A DNA stretch of 64,000 bases, taken from Rugamonas fusca. GTDB lineage: Bacteria; Pseudomonadota; Gammaproteobacteria; Burkholderiales; Burkholderiaceae_D. The position numbers were made by a program, and so were the translations under genes. Every line of letters begins with the position of its first letter. Position 1 is the stretch's first letter. The notes beneath the pieces were generated by a model. The model searched no databases. It was not told where the DNA came from and saw nothing but the letters and a program-made list of their open reading frames with translations. The stretch lies in contig NZ_JACEZS010000007.1 in assembly GCF_014042365.1 (NCBI RefSeq), forward strand, positions 161,874 through 225,873. Direction: 5' to 3'. Below are positions 41,423 through 52,300 of the stretch, piece after piece.

Positions 41423-41493
41423 GGTGTACGCAGGCGTGGCCCGATGTGGCAAAGGCGGCATTATCCCATGCCGCCCTCACCGTTGCAGCGAAC

Positions 41494-41928
41494 CTAACCT
41501 TTGAACGCCGGAATCAGGTGGCCGATACGCTTGCCCATCTCCGCGCCCAAGGCTTGCAGGCCGCTCAACGGACGCACCATCACCTCGAATTCGACGATCT
41601 TGCCGTCCTCGTCGAAACGGATGAAATCGGCGCCCTTGAGCTGCTTGTCGCCTACGCGCGCACTGAACTCCAGCACCACGCTCAAGCCGTCGCCGGTGGC
41701 GAACTGGCGGTGGTAGACAAAGTCCTCGAACACATTGATCACCGTGCCCAGCACCAGCACCACGGCCTGCGCCGACTGGTAGGGTGTGAACGCCAGCGGC
41801 GAGCGGAACACGGCGTCCGGGTGGACGATGGACGGCAGCGCCGCCAGGTCGCGCCGGCGCAACATGTCGTGCCAGCTGGCCAGCGACGCGGCCACGGAAG
41901 GAAGCAAGGATGCGGGTTGCTCTGTCAT
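41494..41928 (-). CDS. Nuclear transport factor 2-like protein
   Basis: Protein of 144 residues with the NTF2/SnoaL-like fold: MTEQPASLLPSVAASLASWHDMLRRRD followed by a HPDAVFRSP strand and a C-terminal VEFEVMVRPLSGLQALGAEMG. Such folds serve as ketosteroid isomerase-like enzymes or binding domains; no catalytic Asp pair can be assigned with confidence. The start at 41928 is chosen over an open frame to 42120, which overlaps fadH. It follows fadH by 41 bases on the same strand and may be co-transcribed. Confidence 0.8.
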   Translation of the reverse strand: MTEQPASLLPSVAASLASWHDMLRRRDLAALPSIVHPDAVFRSPLAFTPYQSAQAVVLVLGTVINVFEDFVYHRQFATGDGLSVVLEFSARVGDKQLKGADFIRFDEDGKIVEFEVMVRPLSGLQALGAEMGKRIGHLIPAFKG

Positions 41929-41969
41929 GCCGTTCTCCACCAGTTCAGGGTTGGGCCGCTTGGCCAGGG

Positions 41970-44003
<2,034 letters not shown>

Positions 44004-44007
44004 TTAT

Positions 44008-44065
44008 GCAATCAGTTGCACGATTGTAGGGCCGTTTATTTATTTGCGCAACCAGTTGCACAAAT
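44008..44065. promoter_or_regulatory. Repeated operator-like sites upstream of fadH
   Basis: GCAATCAGTTGCAC (44008-44021) and GCAACCAGTTGCAC (44048-44061) are near-identical direct repeats 40 bases apart, about four helical turns. The second contains the perfect dyad GCAAC-CA-GTTGC and extends to TTTGCGCAACCAGTTGCACAAA, a 22-base inverted-repeat-like stretch. The first is 17 bases upstream of the fadH start. This suggests cooperative binding by a TetR, MarR or LysR-type regulator. Confidence 0.5.
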
Positions 44066-44128
44066 GGTTGCATGAATCCTCTAAACACGCACCGACCAGC
44101 CCCGCGCGGCTGGTCGGGCAGCCGCCGG

Positions 44129-44989
44129 TCAGGCCGGCAAGCCGTGCGCGCCCATCCAGCGCAGGATGGCGGCGAAGATCTGCTCGCGGTTGAGTTCGTT
44201 GAAGTTCTCGTGGTAGTTCTCCGGATAGCGGTGCAGTTCCACCAGTTCCGGCTTGATCGAGCGCAGCATGGCTTCGCCCGCGTCGGCGTCGGCCAGCCGG
44301 TCGTCGCCGGCGATGGCGGCGAACAGCGGGTAGCGCCAGGACGGCATGTGCGCGGCCAGGCCCGCCTGCGCCTGGTTCAGCGCATGGCCGAAGCGCACCG
44401 TCACTTCCGTCGCGCGCACGTGGTCGCGCTCGTCGGCGTGGTGGCGGGCCGTGATGGTGGCGTCGTGGGTCAGCACGTCGGTCAGCGAGTCGAGCGGCAC
44501 CTTCATGCGCGGCAGCAGCGCGGCCAGTACGCCCGACAGCGCCAGCAGCACGGGCGCCACCTTGATGGCGTTGACGTAGTACGGCGAGGACAGGATGAAG
44601 CCTTTCACCGCCGGGTCGGCCGGAATCCGGTGCAGCGCCAGGTGGGTGGCGATCAGGCCGCCCATCGAGTGGCCCATGATGAAGATGGGCAGGCCCGGAT
44701 ACTGTTGCTTGACCCAGGCCAGCAGCAGTTCGCTCTCATCGAGGAAGACGTGGAAGCCGGGAATGTCGACCCGGCGCGCCATCTCGTGGCCCACCATGTC
44801 GTAGCTGACGGTGGCGATGCCGTGGGCGCGGAAGTACAGGGCCGGGGTCACATAATCGCCCGCATGGGCCATGCCGCCGTGCAGCGCCATGATGACGGCA
44901 CGCGGCGCGGCCGGTTCCCAGATGTGGATCTGGCGCTCAGTCTGGCCGCCAACTGGCAGGCGGGCCAGTCTGTCTTCGGAAAATCGCAT
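44129..44989 (-). CDS. Alpha/beta hydrolase, monoglyceride lipase-like
   Basis: Serine hydrolase of 286 residues. It has the oxyanion-hole motif ALHGGMAHAGDY, the nucleophile elbow GHSMGG (about residue 120), Asp in GDDRLADADAGEAM and a late His in HRYPENYHENFNELN, the catalytic triad of lysophospholipase/monoacylglycerol lipase-type enzymes. No signal peptide is present. The substrate is probably an ester such as a monoglyceride. The gene is on the same strand as fadH but 137 bases upstream of its start, beyond the operator-like sites. Confidence 0.88.
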   Translation of the reverse strand: MRFSEDRLARLPVGGQTERQIHIWEPAAPRAVIMALHGGMAHAGDYVTPALYFRAHGIATVSYDMVGHEMARRVDIPGFHVFLDESELLLAWVKQQYPGLPIFIMGHSMGGLIATHLALHRIPADPAVKGFILSSPYYVNAIKVAPVLLALSGVLAALLPRMKVPLDSLTDVLTHDATITARHHADERDHVRATEVTVRFGHALNQAQAGLAAHMPSWRYPLFAAIAGDDRLADADAGEAMLRSIKPELVELHRYPENYHENFNELNREQIFAAILRWMGAHGLPA

Positions 44990-45064
44990 TACTACACTCC
45001 AGTTATGCTTTTGGCAAAACCGTTAGCTTAACGCAATTTCCGGGGCGCGGCGAGCGCCCGCCCG

Positions 45065-45445
45065 TCACTGCGTGGCGATACTGAGTGAAATACCCATGTC
45101 AACCAACAGCCGCAAGTCCGACAGCTCGAAATCGAGGCTGGGCACGACCGTTTCGCCGTCCGTGTGGCTGATGGCGATGCGCAGCTCGGCCGCCACGTCG
45201 GACCGTTCGAAGTGGATGCCGCGCGCCGAGCATTCGGCCAGGTAGGAACGGATCTGGCGCAGCAGCACGTCGGGGTCCTGGTGGGTGGCCACGCCCAGGT
45301 AAAAGCCGGAATCGATGCGCGCCCGGCCATCGGGGCGGGGATCGCCCTTGCTCCAGGTATGGTCGGGCTCAGTGGGCAGGCCGTCGCGGATGTCCGCCAG
45401 ACCCTCAGCGTCGCCATGCACTTTTAAAGTCGCGATGTTCATCAT
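45065..45445 (-). CDS. DUF4279 domain protein
   Basis: Protein of 126 residues beginning MMNIATLKVHGDAEG and matching the DUF4279 pattern: an initial strand, then SGFYLGVATHQDPDVLLRQIRSYL, a central AELRIAISHTDGETV strand and a C-terminal LDFELSDLRLLVDMGISLSIA. The fold is unknown-function alpha/beta and is sometimes found among immunity proteins. Start could be 45445 or the adjacent ATG at 45442. No operon partner. Confidence 0.75.
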   Translation of the reverse strand: MMNIATLKVHGDAEGLADIRDGLPTEPDHTWSKGDPRPDGRARIDSGFYLGVATHQDPDVLLRQIRSYLAECSARGIHFERSDVAAELRIAISHTDGETVVPSLDFELSDLRLLVDMGISLSIATQ

Positions 45446-45552
45446 TCAGCCTTTATTTCCTCGGCCAGGGCCGATAAGCGATACGCCTGCGGACTACGAT
45501 TGAATGTTACGCCAAAGCAATTTCAAAGTCTACGCAGCGACGCTGCGCGGCA

Positions 45553-46239
45553 TCAAGCGCCGGCCGCTACCCCGTAGCGTGCCCGGTAGGCGGCCACGGC
45601 GTCCTTGTACTGCTGCAGCTGGGGATCGGCGCCCGCGCCGTTCAGGTAGCTGAACAGGTCATCGAGGTTGCCGATCGAGATGACGGGGATGTTGTACGTC
45701 TGGCTCACTTCCTGCACGGCCGAATGGGCCGACAGCGCGCCATCCTTGCCCGAGCGTTCCATGCGGTCCAGCGCGATCAGCACGGCGCACGGTTCGGCGC
45801 CGGCAGCGCGGATCATGTCCACCGATTCGCGCACCGAGGTGCCGGCCGAGATCACGTCATCGATGATGACCACCTTGCCGTGCAGCTTGGCGCCGACGAT
45901 GGTGCCGCCTTCGCCGTGGTCCTTGGCTTCCTTGCGGTTGAACGCGAACGAGGTGTTGCGGCCCTTGCCAGCCAGCGCCACGGCCGTGGCCGAGGCCAGC
46001 GTGATGCCCTTGTAGGCGGGGCCGAACAGCATGTCGAACTCCACGCCCGAGTCGAGCAGGGTCTGGGCGTAGAACTGGGCCAGCTGGGCCAGCGTGGCGC
46101 CGTCGTGGAACAGGCCGGCGTTGAAGAAGTACGGCGACTGGCGTCCTGCCTTGGTGGTGAACTCACCAAAGCGCAGCACGCCGGTGGCGACGGAAAAGGC
46201 GATAAATTCTTGCCGGAGGTTGCTGGTAGTGTTGCTCAT
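45553..46239 (-). CDS. pyrE: Orotate phosphoribosyltransferase
   Basis: Forms orotidine 5'-phosphate from orotate and PRPP in pyrimidine synthesis. The 228-residue protein has the PRPP-binding motif VVIIDDVISAGTSV (about 125-138), FAFNRKEAKDHGEGG and the N-terminal GVLRFGEFTTKAGRQSPYFFNAG. Length fits family (E. coli 213). It is divergent from xth, with a 260-base gap in which no clear promoter was picked. Confidence 0.96.
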   Translation of the reverse strand: MSNTTSNLRQEFIAFSVATGVLRFGEFTTKAGRQSPYFFNAGLFHDGATLAQLAQFYAQTLLDSGVEFDMLFGPAYKGITLASATAVALAGKGRNTSFAFNRKEAKDHGEGGTIVGAKLHGKVVIIDDVISAGTSVRESVDMIRAAGAEPCAVLIALDRMERSGKDGALSAHSAVQEVSQTYNIPVISIGNLDDLFSYLNGAGADPQLQQYKDAVAAYRARYGVAAGA

Positions 46240-46499
46240 ATTGCCTCGTGTCGTAAAAGTGCCTGTATTTTAATCTGCGCGCACCGGCTGGACAATCAAA
46301 GCCGGCCGCGCCGGCCAGACTGTGGCGGCAAGGCACGCGGCGGGCCGGCCAAACGATGGCAAAATGATAGCGAAGTGATGGCAATACGGGCGCCGCCCGC
46401 CGTCCGCCGGCGCGGGCGGCCACGCGAACAAGGCCGCCCAAAACACGCTACACTGGCGGCTTTTCCTCTTGGGCATAGCCCGCCACGCCACGTATTCCC

Positions 46500-47270
46500 A
46501 TGCCAAAAATTATCTCCGCCAATTTGAACGGCATCCGTTCCGCCGCCTCCAAGGGCTTTTTCACCTGGATGGCCGCGCAGGACGCCGATTTCGTCTGCGT
46601 CCAGGAACTCAAGGCGCAGCAAGCCGACATGACGCCTGAATTCCTCAATCCGGGCGGCTACCATGGCCATTTCCACTACGCCGAGAAGAAAGGCTATTCC
46701 GGCACCGGCGTCTACAGCAAGGTCGAGCCGGACCGCGTGCTGATCGGCTTTGGCAGCCCGGAATTCGACGCCGAAGGCCGCTACGTGCGCTGCGACTTCG
46801 GCCAGCTGACCATCATTTCCGTCTACTGCCCGTCCGGCTCGTCCGGCCCCGAGCGCCAGGAGGCGAAGTTCCGTTTCATGGACCTGTTCCTGCCGCACCT
46901 GGCGGCGCTGCGCGCCGAAGGGCGCGAAGTGGTGATCTGCGGCGACTGGAACATCGCCCACCACGAGATCGACTTGAAGAACTGGAAGGGCAACAAGAAG
47001 AACTCCGGCTTCCTGCCCGAGGAACGGGCCTGGATGACCCGCATCTTCGACGAGGTGGGCTACGTGGACGTGCACCGTGGCCTCGACAAGCGCGAGGAAC
47101 AGTACACGTGGTGGAGTAACCGTGGCCAGGCCTGGGCCAAGAACGTGGGGTGGCGTATCGACTACCACGTGGCCACGCCCGGCATCGCGGCCCAGGCGCA
47201 TACCGTGGCCATCTACAAGGATGAGCGCTTCTCCGACCACGCCCCGCTGACCATCGAGTACGCGGCCTGA
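46500..47270 (+). CDS. xth: Exodeoxyribonuclease III
   Basis: AP endonuclease and 3'-5' exonuclease acting in base excision repair. The 256-residue protein starts MPKIISANLNGIRSA, with the catalytic glutamate in CVQELKAQQADM, the GDWNIAHHEIDL motif, and SDHAPLTIEY at the C-terminus (catalytic His). The active-site set is complete. It is divergent from pyrE and convergent with the pseudouridine synthase gene. Confidence 0.95.
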   Translation: MPKIISANLNGIRSAASKGFFTWMAAQDADFVCVQELKAQQADMTPEFLNPGGYHGHFHYAEKKGYSGTGVYSKVEPDRVLIGFGSPEFDAEGRYVRCDFGQLTIISVYCPSGSSGPERQEAKFRFMDLFLPHLAALRAEGREVVICGDWNIAHHEIDLKNWKGNKKNSGFLPEERAWMTRIFDEVGYVDVHRGLDKREEQYTWWSNRGQAWAKNVGWRIDYHVATPGIAAQAHTVAIYKDERFSDHAPLTIEYAA

Positions 47271-47327
47271 GCGGCCGCCCCGCCAGCGCCAGCAGCGCGC
47301 CGGCTGCGGCATCCGCGGCGCGCGCGC

Positions 47328-48236
47328 CTACAGCGTGCGCCGGCTGAAGAACTGGCGCCGCTCGCCCGTGAACGGATCGTCGAACGCGATCGCGCGCGCC
47401 AGCAGTTTCAAGGGCTGTGACACATCGTCCTGCTTGCAGGGCAGCGCCACCGGATAGAACGCGTCGTTGACGATGGGGACACCCAGCGCCGCCATGTGCA
47501 CCCGCAGCTGGTGCTTGCGGCCCGTGTGCGGACGCAGGCGGTACAGCGTGGCGTCGGCCCGGTGCTCGATCACGTCGATCACGGTTTCCGAATTGGGTTC
47601 GCCCGCCTCCTCCTTCATCACGAAGAATTTCTCGCCATCGACCATGCGGCTGCGGTAGGTGAACGGGAAGTCGTAGCCGGCCAGTGGCGCTGCCAGCGCC
47701 TCGTATTCCTTGGCGATGGCGCGCTTCTGGAACAGCGACTGGTAGGCGCCGCGCGTGACCTGGCGGCACGAGAAGATCACCACGCCGGCCGTCTCGCGGT
47801 CGAGCCGGTGGATGGGCGTGAGCTCTTCCATTCTCAGCTTCTTCTTCAACCGCACCAGCAGCGATTCATGCAAAAACCGCCCGGTCGGGATCATCGGTAC
47901 GAAGTGCGGCTTGTCCACCACCAGCAAATCGTCGTCCTGGAACAGGATCTCCTCGTGGAACGGGATCGGCGTCTCCGTTTCGAGCTCGCGGTAGTAGAAG
48001 ATACGGATGCCGCGCCGGTAAGGGCTGTGCGGCAGCAGCGGCGTGCCGCTGGCGTCCACCACCCCGCCCTTCTCCATGCGCGTGCGCCAGTCCTCTTTTG
48101 TCACGGCCGGAAAACGCTCGGCCATGAAGGTCAGCATGTCCGGCCAGTCGCCGCCCTGCAGCCACAAGTAGCTGGGCATGACGCCGTCGCGCATGGGCAG
48201 CGGCGGCTTGCCGTGCTTGTGTGCGTTGGCCGCCAT
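47328..48236 (-). CDS. RluA-family pseudouridine synthase
   Basis: Enzyme that isomerises uridine to pseudouridine in rRNA or tRNA. The 302-residue protein has the catalytic aspartate motif HRLDRETAGVVIF (about residue 145) and LRPHTGRKHQLRVHMA. An N-terminal region of about 90 residues (MAANAHKHGKPPLPMRDGVMPSYL) precedes it and replaces the S4 domain of RluC/D types; it resembles the YqcB-type group. The exact RNA target is unknown. It follows the M48 peptidase on the minus strand with a one-base gap, so the genes are coupled. Confidence 0.9.
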   Translation of the reverse strand: MAANAHKHGKPPLPMRDGVMPSYLWLQGGDWPDMLTFMAERFPAVTKEDWRTRMEKGGVVDASGTPLLPHSPYRRGIRIFYYRELETETPIPFHEEILFQDDDLLVVDKPHFVPMIPTGRFLHESLLVRLKKKLRMEELTPIHRLDRETAGVVIFSCRQVTRGAYQSLFQKRAIAKEYEALAAPLAGYDFPFTYRSRMVDGEKFFVMKEEAGEPNSETVIDVIEHRADATLYRLRPHTGRKHQLRVHMAALGVPIVNDAFYPVALPCKQDDVSQPLKLLARAIAFDDPFTGERRQFFSRRTL

Positions 48237-48237
48237 G

Positions 48238-49125
48238 TCAGCGCCGGCTGATGGCCATCGAGTGATACGGCGGCAGCGCGTCCGGGTCCAACCCGCGCGC
48301 GCGTGCGAACACGGGCAGCACCAGCGGCATGTTGCGGTTCATGTCATCGATGCGCGAACTGCCGCTGGGGTGGGTGGACAGGAATTCCAGCGGCTGGCCC
48401 TGGTTCAACTGGCTCATCTTGGTCCACAAGGCCACGCCCGCGCGCGGGTCGTAGCCGGCGCGCGCGGCCAGGTCCAGGCCCACCTGGTCGGCCTCGCTCT
48501 CGTCCTCGCGCGAGAACTTGAGCACCGCCAGTTGCGTGACGGCGTTGGCGCCGGCGTCCGTCAGGCGCTGGTCCACGCCCAGCCAGGCCGACAGGCCGAT
48601 GCTGGCCACGCGGCCGAACAGGTTGGCCGTGGTGGCCTTGCCGGCCTGCTCGCGGCCATGCTCGCGCAGCGCGTGGCCGATCTCGTGGCCCATCACGATG
48701 GCCACTTCGTCGTCCGTCAGATTGAGCTTGGTGAGGATGCCGCTGTAGAAGGCGATACGCCCGCCCGGCATGCAGAACGCGTTCACGGTGGCCGAATTGA
48801 GCAGGTTCACTTCCCACTTCCAGTTGGCCGCGTCCGGGTTCCAGCGCGTGGTGAACGGGATCAGGCGGCGCGCGATGGCGCGCAGGCGGATCACTTGCGG
48901 GTGGTTGTCCGGCATCAGCGCCTGCTTTTGCTGCGCCTGCCCCAGCAACTGCGCGTACTGCTGGCGCGACTGCTGGTCCACCTGCTGCTGGTCTTCGAAA
49001 TTGCGGAATTTCGACATCGGCTTGACGGGGATGCCGTCCGAATAATTTTGCGTCGATGCCATCGGCGCGGCGGCCAGTCCGGCCACCAGCGCCAGCGCCA
49101 GTGCGCTACGTTTGAGGGTGTTCAT
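48238..49125 (-). CDS. M48 family metallopeptidase, exported
   Basis: Zinc peptidase of 295 residues with a signal peptide (LALALVAGLAAAPMAST) and the HEXXH zinc motif in VIMGHEIGHALREHGRE (about residue 155), with a downstream glutamate in DESEADQVGLDLAARAGYD, the third zinc ligand. This is the BepA/LoiP-type outer-membrane quality-control peptidase group. It overlaps the ampG stop by 20 bases and is followed directly by the pseudouridine synthase. Confidence 0.92.
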   Translation of the reverse strand: MNTLKRSALALALVAGLAAAPMASTQNYSDGIPVKPMSKFRNFEDQQQVDQQSRQQYAQLLGQAQQKQALMPDNHPQVIRLRAIARRLIPFTTRWNPDAANWKWEVNLLNSATVNAFCMPGGRIAFYSGILTKLNLTDDEVAIVMGHEIGHALREHGREQAGKATTANLFGRVASIGLSAWLGVDQRLTDAGANAVTQLAVLKFSREDESEADQVGLDLAARAGYDPRAGVALWTKMSQLNQGQPLEFLSTHPSGSSRIDDMNRNMPLVLPVFARARGLDPDALPPYHSMAISRR

Positions 49126-50392
49126 GAGGTGCGTTCCATGGTGCGATTTTCGGCAGCATCATCATGGCAGGAAACGCAAGCACAAAGCACACGATAAAGA
49201 ACGTGAACCAGCCCGTTTCGGCCACGATGAAGCCGACCGAGGAATTAATAAAGGTGCGCGGCACAGCGGCAAGGCTGGAAAACAGCGCGTATTGGGTAGC
49301 AGTGTAACGCGGATCGGTGGAACGCGAGATAAACGCCACCAGTGCGGCCGCGCCCAGCCCCGTGCTGGCGAACGCTTCGAAGCCATACACGGCGCTCAGC
49401 AGCACCGGATTGGCGCCCACCTGCGCCAGCCACGCGAAGCCCAGAATCGCCAGCGCCTGCAGCACGCCGAACACCCACAACGCGCGGTTGATGCCCAGCT
49501 TGACCATCCACACGCCGCCCACCACGCCGCCGGCCAGGCTGGCCCACCAGCCGGTGGCGTTGGCCGCCAGGCCGATCTGCCTGGTGCTGAAGCCGATATC
49601 GAGGAAGAACTTGGTCGACAAGGCCGTGGCCATGCTGTCGCCAAGTTTGTATAGCAGCACGAAGGCGATGATCATGAAGGCCTTGTTCCAGCCGTCGCGC
49701 CGCACGAATTCGCGGAACGGCAGCACAATGGCTTGCTGCATATTGCGCGGCGGCTCGCCATACACGGCCGGCTCCTTGACCAGCAGCGTGCAGGCCAACC
49801 CTGGCAGCATGAAGGCGGCCACGATCCAGAATACGGTCTGCCACGGCATGCTGTCGGCCAGCACCAGCCCCAGCGCGCTGGGCACCAGGCTGGCGGCCTT
49901 GTAGGCGTTGACGATGACGGCCGCGCCCAGCCCCTGCTCGGCATCGCTCAGCGATTCGCGCCGGAACGCGTCGATCACCACGTCCTGGCTGGCCGACAGG
50001 AAGGCCACGCCCGCCACGAACACGGCGATCAGGCCCAGCTGGGTTTTCGGGTCCAGCATACCCATCGCGCCCATGGTCACGAACAGCAGCAGCTGGGTGA
50101 GCGCCATCCAGCCGCGGCGCCGGCCCAGCGGGCCCAGGCTGTAGCGGTCCATGAACGGCGCCCACAGGAACTTGAAGGTGTAGGGCGAGGTGACCAGCGC
50201 GAACAGGCCCAGCGCCTTGACGTCCAGGCCCGACGTGGCCAGCCAGGCCTGCATCAGGTAGATCAGCGTGTACAGCGGCAGCCCGGAGCTAAAGCCCAGA
50301 AACAAAATGGCCACGGTGCGGCCATTCAGGTAGGTGCGCCAGCTGGTCGCGGGTGCGGCCGGCTGGGGTGCCACGGGCTCCGGCGCCGCCAT
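49106..50392 (-). CDS. ampG: AmpG-like muropeptide permease
   Basis: Major-facilitator transporter of 428 residues with about 12-14 transmembrane helices, matching AmpG: FLGFSSGLPLYTLIYLMQAWLATSGLDV and TSPYTFKFLWAPFMDRYSLGPLGRRRGW are characteristic. It imports anhydromuropeptides for peptidoglycan recycling and links to beta-lactamase induction. The start at 50392 overlaps the metW stop by one base (TGATG). It is co-directional with metX and metW. Confidence 0.9.
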   Translation of the reverse strand: MAAPEPVAPQPAAPATSWRTYLNGRTVAILFLGFSSGLPLYTLIYLMQAWLATSGLDVKALGLFALVTSPYTFKFLWAPFMDRYSLGPLGRRRGWMALTQLLLFVTMGAMGMLDPKTQLGLIAVFVAGVAFLSASQDVVIDAFRRESLSDAEQGLGAAVIVNAYKAASLVPSALGLVLADSMPWQTVFWIVAAFMLPGLACTLLVKEPAVYGEPPRNMQQAIVLPFREFVRRDGWNKAFMIIAFVLLYKLGDSMATALSTKFFLDIGFSTRQIGLAANATGWWASLAGGVVGGVWMVKLGINRALWVFGVLQALAILGFAWLAQVGANPVLLSAVYGFEAFASTGLGAAALVAFISRSTDPRYTATQYALFSSLAAVPRTFINSSVGFIVAETGWFTFFIVCFVLAFPAMMMLPKIAPWNAPHEHPQT

Positions 50393-51003
50393 CAGGCCAG
50401 GGCCTTTTTACGCAGCCGGAACACGGCCAGGTCGCCGCGCAGGTTGGGCAGCACGGACACCTGCTCGCCGGCCGCCAGCGCCACGCATTCGAGTACTTCC
50501 AGCCCGCATTCCTCGGCCAGTTCGCGGAAATCGTTGATGGTGGCGCAGCGCACGTTGGGCGTGTCATACCACTGGTAGGGCAGCGACTTGGAGACCGGCA
50601 TGCGGCCCTTGAGCAGCGCCACCCGGTGCGGCCAGTAGGCGAAGTTGGGGAAGGAGACGATGGCTTCGCGCCCCACCCGCACGATGTCGCGCAGCAGCGG
50701 CTCCACGTGCTTCATCATCTGCAGCGAGGACAGGCACAGCACCGTGTCGAACGAATTGTCGGCGAACAGGCCCAGGCCTTTTTCCATATCCTGCTGGATC
50801 ACGCACACGCCGCGCCGGGTGCTGTCGAGCACCTTGTCGTCGGCGATCTCGATGCCGTAGCCGCTGCACTGGCGGTCGCTCTGCAGGTAGTCGAGCATGA
50901 CGCCGTCGCCGCAGCCCACGTCCAGCACGTGCGACTGCTTCGGTACCCAGTGGGCGATGAAGGCGAGGTCGGGACGGGCGCTGCTTAACTGTTCAAAATT
51001 CAT
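50392..51003 (-). CDS. metW: Methionine biosynthesis protein MetW
   Basis: SAM-dependent methyltransferase-fold protein of 203 residues that supports MetX activity. It has the nucleotide-binding loop [16 protein letters not shown] (about 30-45) and [35 protein letters not shown] typical of MetW. The ATG at 51003 overlaps the metX stop (ATGA), a classic metXW pairing. An open frame to 51063 is rejected. Confidence 0.93.
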   Translation of the reverse strand: MNFEQLSSARPDLAFIAHWVPKQSHVLDVGCGDGVMLDYLQSDRQCSGYGIEIADDKVLDSTRRGVCVIQQDMEKGLGLFADNSFDTVLCLSSLQMMKHVEPLLRDIVRVGREAIVSFPNFAYWPHRVALLKGRMPVSKSLPYQWYDTPNVRCATINDFRELAEECGLEVLECVALAAGEQVSVLPNLRGDLAVFRLRKKALA

Positions 51004-52190
51004 GCGTACTCCTTGTTGCTGCTCGCGGGCGCCGCCTGCGCGGGCGCGCCCAGCTCTTTCCACACCTGCTCGTAGTAAGCCCGCACCAGGTTCATGTAGC
51101 GCGGGTCTTCCAGCAGGAAGGCGTCATGGCCGTGCGGTGCGTCGATTTCGGCGTAGGTGACGGGACGGCGGTTGCGCACCAGCGCCTGCACGATCTCCTG
51201 GCTGCGCGCGGGGGAGAAACGCCAGTCGGTGGTGAAGGACGCCAGCAGGAACTTGGCCTTGGTGCCGGCCAGGGTCTTGGCCAGGTCGCCGCCGTGGGCG
51301 CGCGCCGGGTCGAAATAATCGAGCGCCTTGGTGATCAGCAGGTAGGTGTTGGCATCAAAGTATTCGCTGAACTTGTCGCCCTGGTAGCGCAGGTAGGATT
51401 CGATCTCGAAATCGACGCCGAAGCCGAACTTGTAGTTGCCGTCGCCGTTCTGGGATACGTCGCGCAGCTTGCGGCCGAACTTCTCGGCCATGTCGTCGTC
51501 CGACAGGTAGGTGATGTGGCCGACCATGCGCGCCACGCGCAGGCCGTTACGCGGCACCACGCCGTGCTCGTAGAAGTCGCCGCCGTGGTAGTCCGGGTCG
51601 GACAGGATGGCCTGGCGCGCCACGTCATTGAACGCGATGTTCTGGGCCGACAGCTTGGGCGTGGAGGCGATCACCACGCAATGGCGCAGCCGGTCCGGGT
51701 ACATGATGCTCCAGGCCAGCGCCTGCATGCCGCCCAGCGAGCCGCCCATGACGGCGGCGAACTGCTGAATGCCCAGCCGGTCGGCCAGCAGCGCCTGCGA
51801 CGCTACCCAGTCCTCCACCGTCACCACGGGGAAGGCCGCGCCATACGGCTTGCCGGTGGCCGGGTTGGTGTGCATGGGGCCCGTGGAGCCGAAGCAGGAG
51901 CCGAGATTGTTGATGCCGATGACGAAGAACTTGTCGGTGTCGAGCGGCTTGCCCGGTCCCACCATGTTGTCCCACCAGCCGGTGCTTTTCGGCTTGCCCT
52001 CGTATTCGCCGGCCACGTGGTGCGAGGCGTTCAGGGCGTGGCAGACCAGCACCGCGTTCGACTTGTCGTCGTTCAGGGTGCCGTAGGTTTCGTACATCAG
52101 CGTGTAGTCTTGCAGCGTGGCGCCGCTTTGCAGCGCCAGCGGCTGCGAAAAATGCATGGTTTGCGGCGACACGTATCCAATGGATGGCAT
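51000..52190 (-). CDS. metX: Homoserine O-acetyltransferase or O-succinyltransferase
   Basis: Acylates homoserine as the first committed step of methionine synthesis. The alpha/beta-hydrolase protein of 396 residues has the nucleophile motif [12 protein letters not shown] (Ser about 148), [16 protein letters not shown] near the end, and the catalytic His in HGHDAFL, with Asp in the preceding strand. Family members can use acetyl- or succinyl-CoA and the donor cannot be chosen from sequence by eye. A conspicuous hairpin precedes it at 52238-52264. It is followed by metW. Confidence 0.93.
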   Translation of the reverse strand: MPSIGYVSPQTMHFSQPLALQSGATLQDYTLMYETYGTLNDDKSNAVLVCHALNASHHVAGEYEGKPKSTGWWDNMVGPGKPLDTDKFFVIGINNLGSCFGSTGPMHTNPATGKPYGAAFPVVTVEDWVASQALLADRLGIQQFAAVMGGSLGGMQALAWSIMYPDRLRHCVVIASTPKLSAQNIAFNDVARQAILSDPDYHGGDFYEHGVVPRNGLRVARMVGHITYLSDDDMAEKFGRKLRDVSQNGDGNYKFGFGVDFEIESYLRYQGDKFSEYFDANTYLLITKALDYFDPARAHGGDLAKTLAGTKAKFLLASFTTDWRFSPARSQEIVQALVRNRRPVTYAEIDAPHGHDAFLLEDPRYMNLVRAYYEQVWKELGAPAQAAPASSNKEYA

Positions 52191-52237
52191 GTGTTTTTTG
52201 GTTGTCTAGGGGGCGGCCCCACGGGCCAGATAATCAA

Positions 52238-52264
52238 TGCGGAACCGCGAGGGTGGGTTCCGCA
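52238..52264 (-). promoter_or_regulatory. Hairpin between ptsI and metX, attenuator or terminator candidate
   Basis: TGCGGAAC, an 11-base loop and GTTCCGCA form a perfect 8-bp stem 48 bases before the metX start (minus strand). No T-run follows, so it is not a standard intrinsic terminator. It may be an unrecognised regulatory leader for metX or the end of the ptsI message. It does not match the SAM-I, SAM-II, SAM-IV or SAH riboswitch patterns I know. Confidence 0.35.
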
Positions 52265-52300
52265 GGCTTGCCAGCAATGCAGATTGTACCGCGATGATGG

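Noticed and set aside
47328..48236. Assigning the pseudouridine synthase as RluA, RluC or RluD
   Set aside because: Only the catalytic HRLDRET motif is certain; the N-terminus lacks the S4 domain and does not resolve the substrate.
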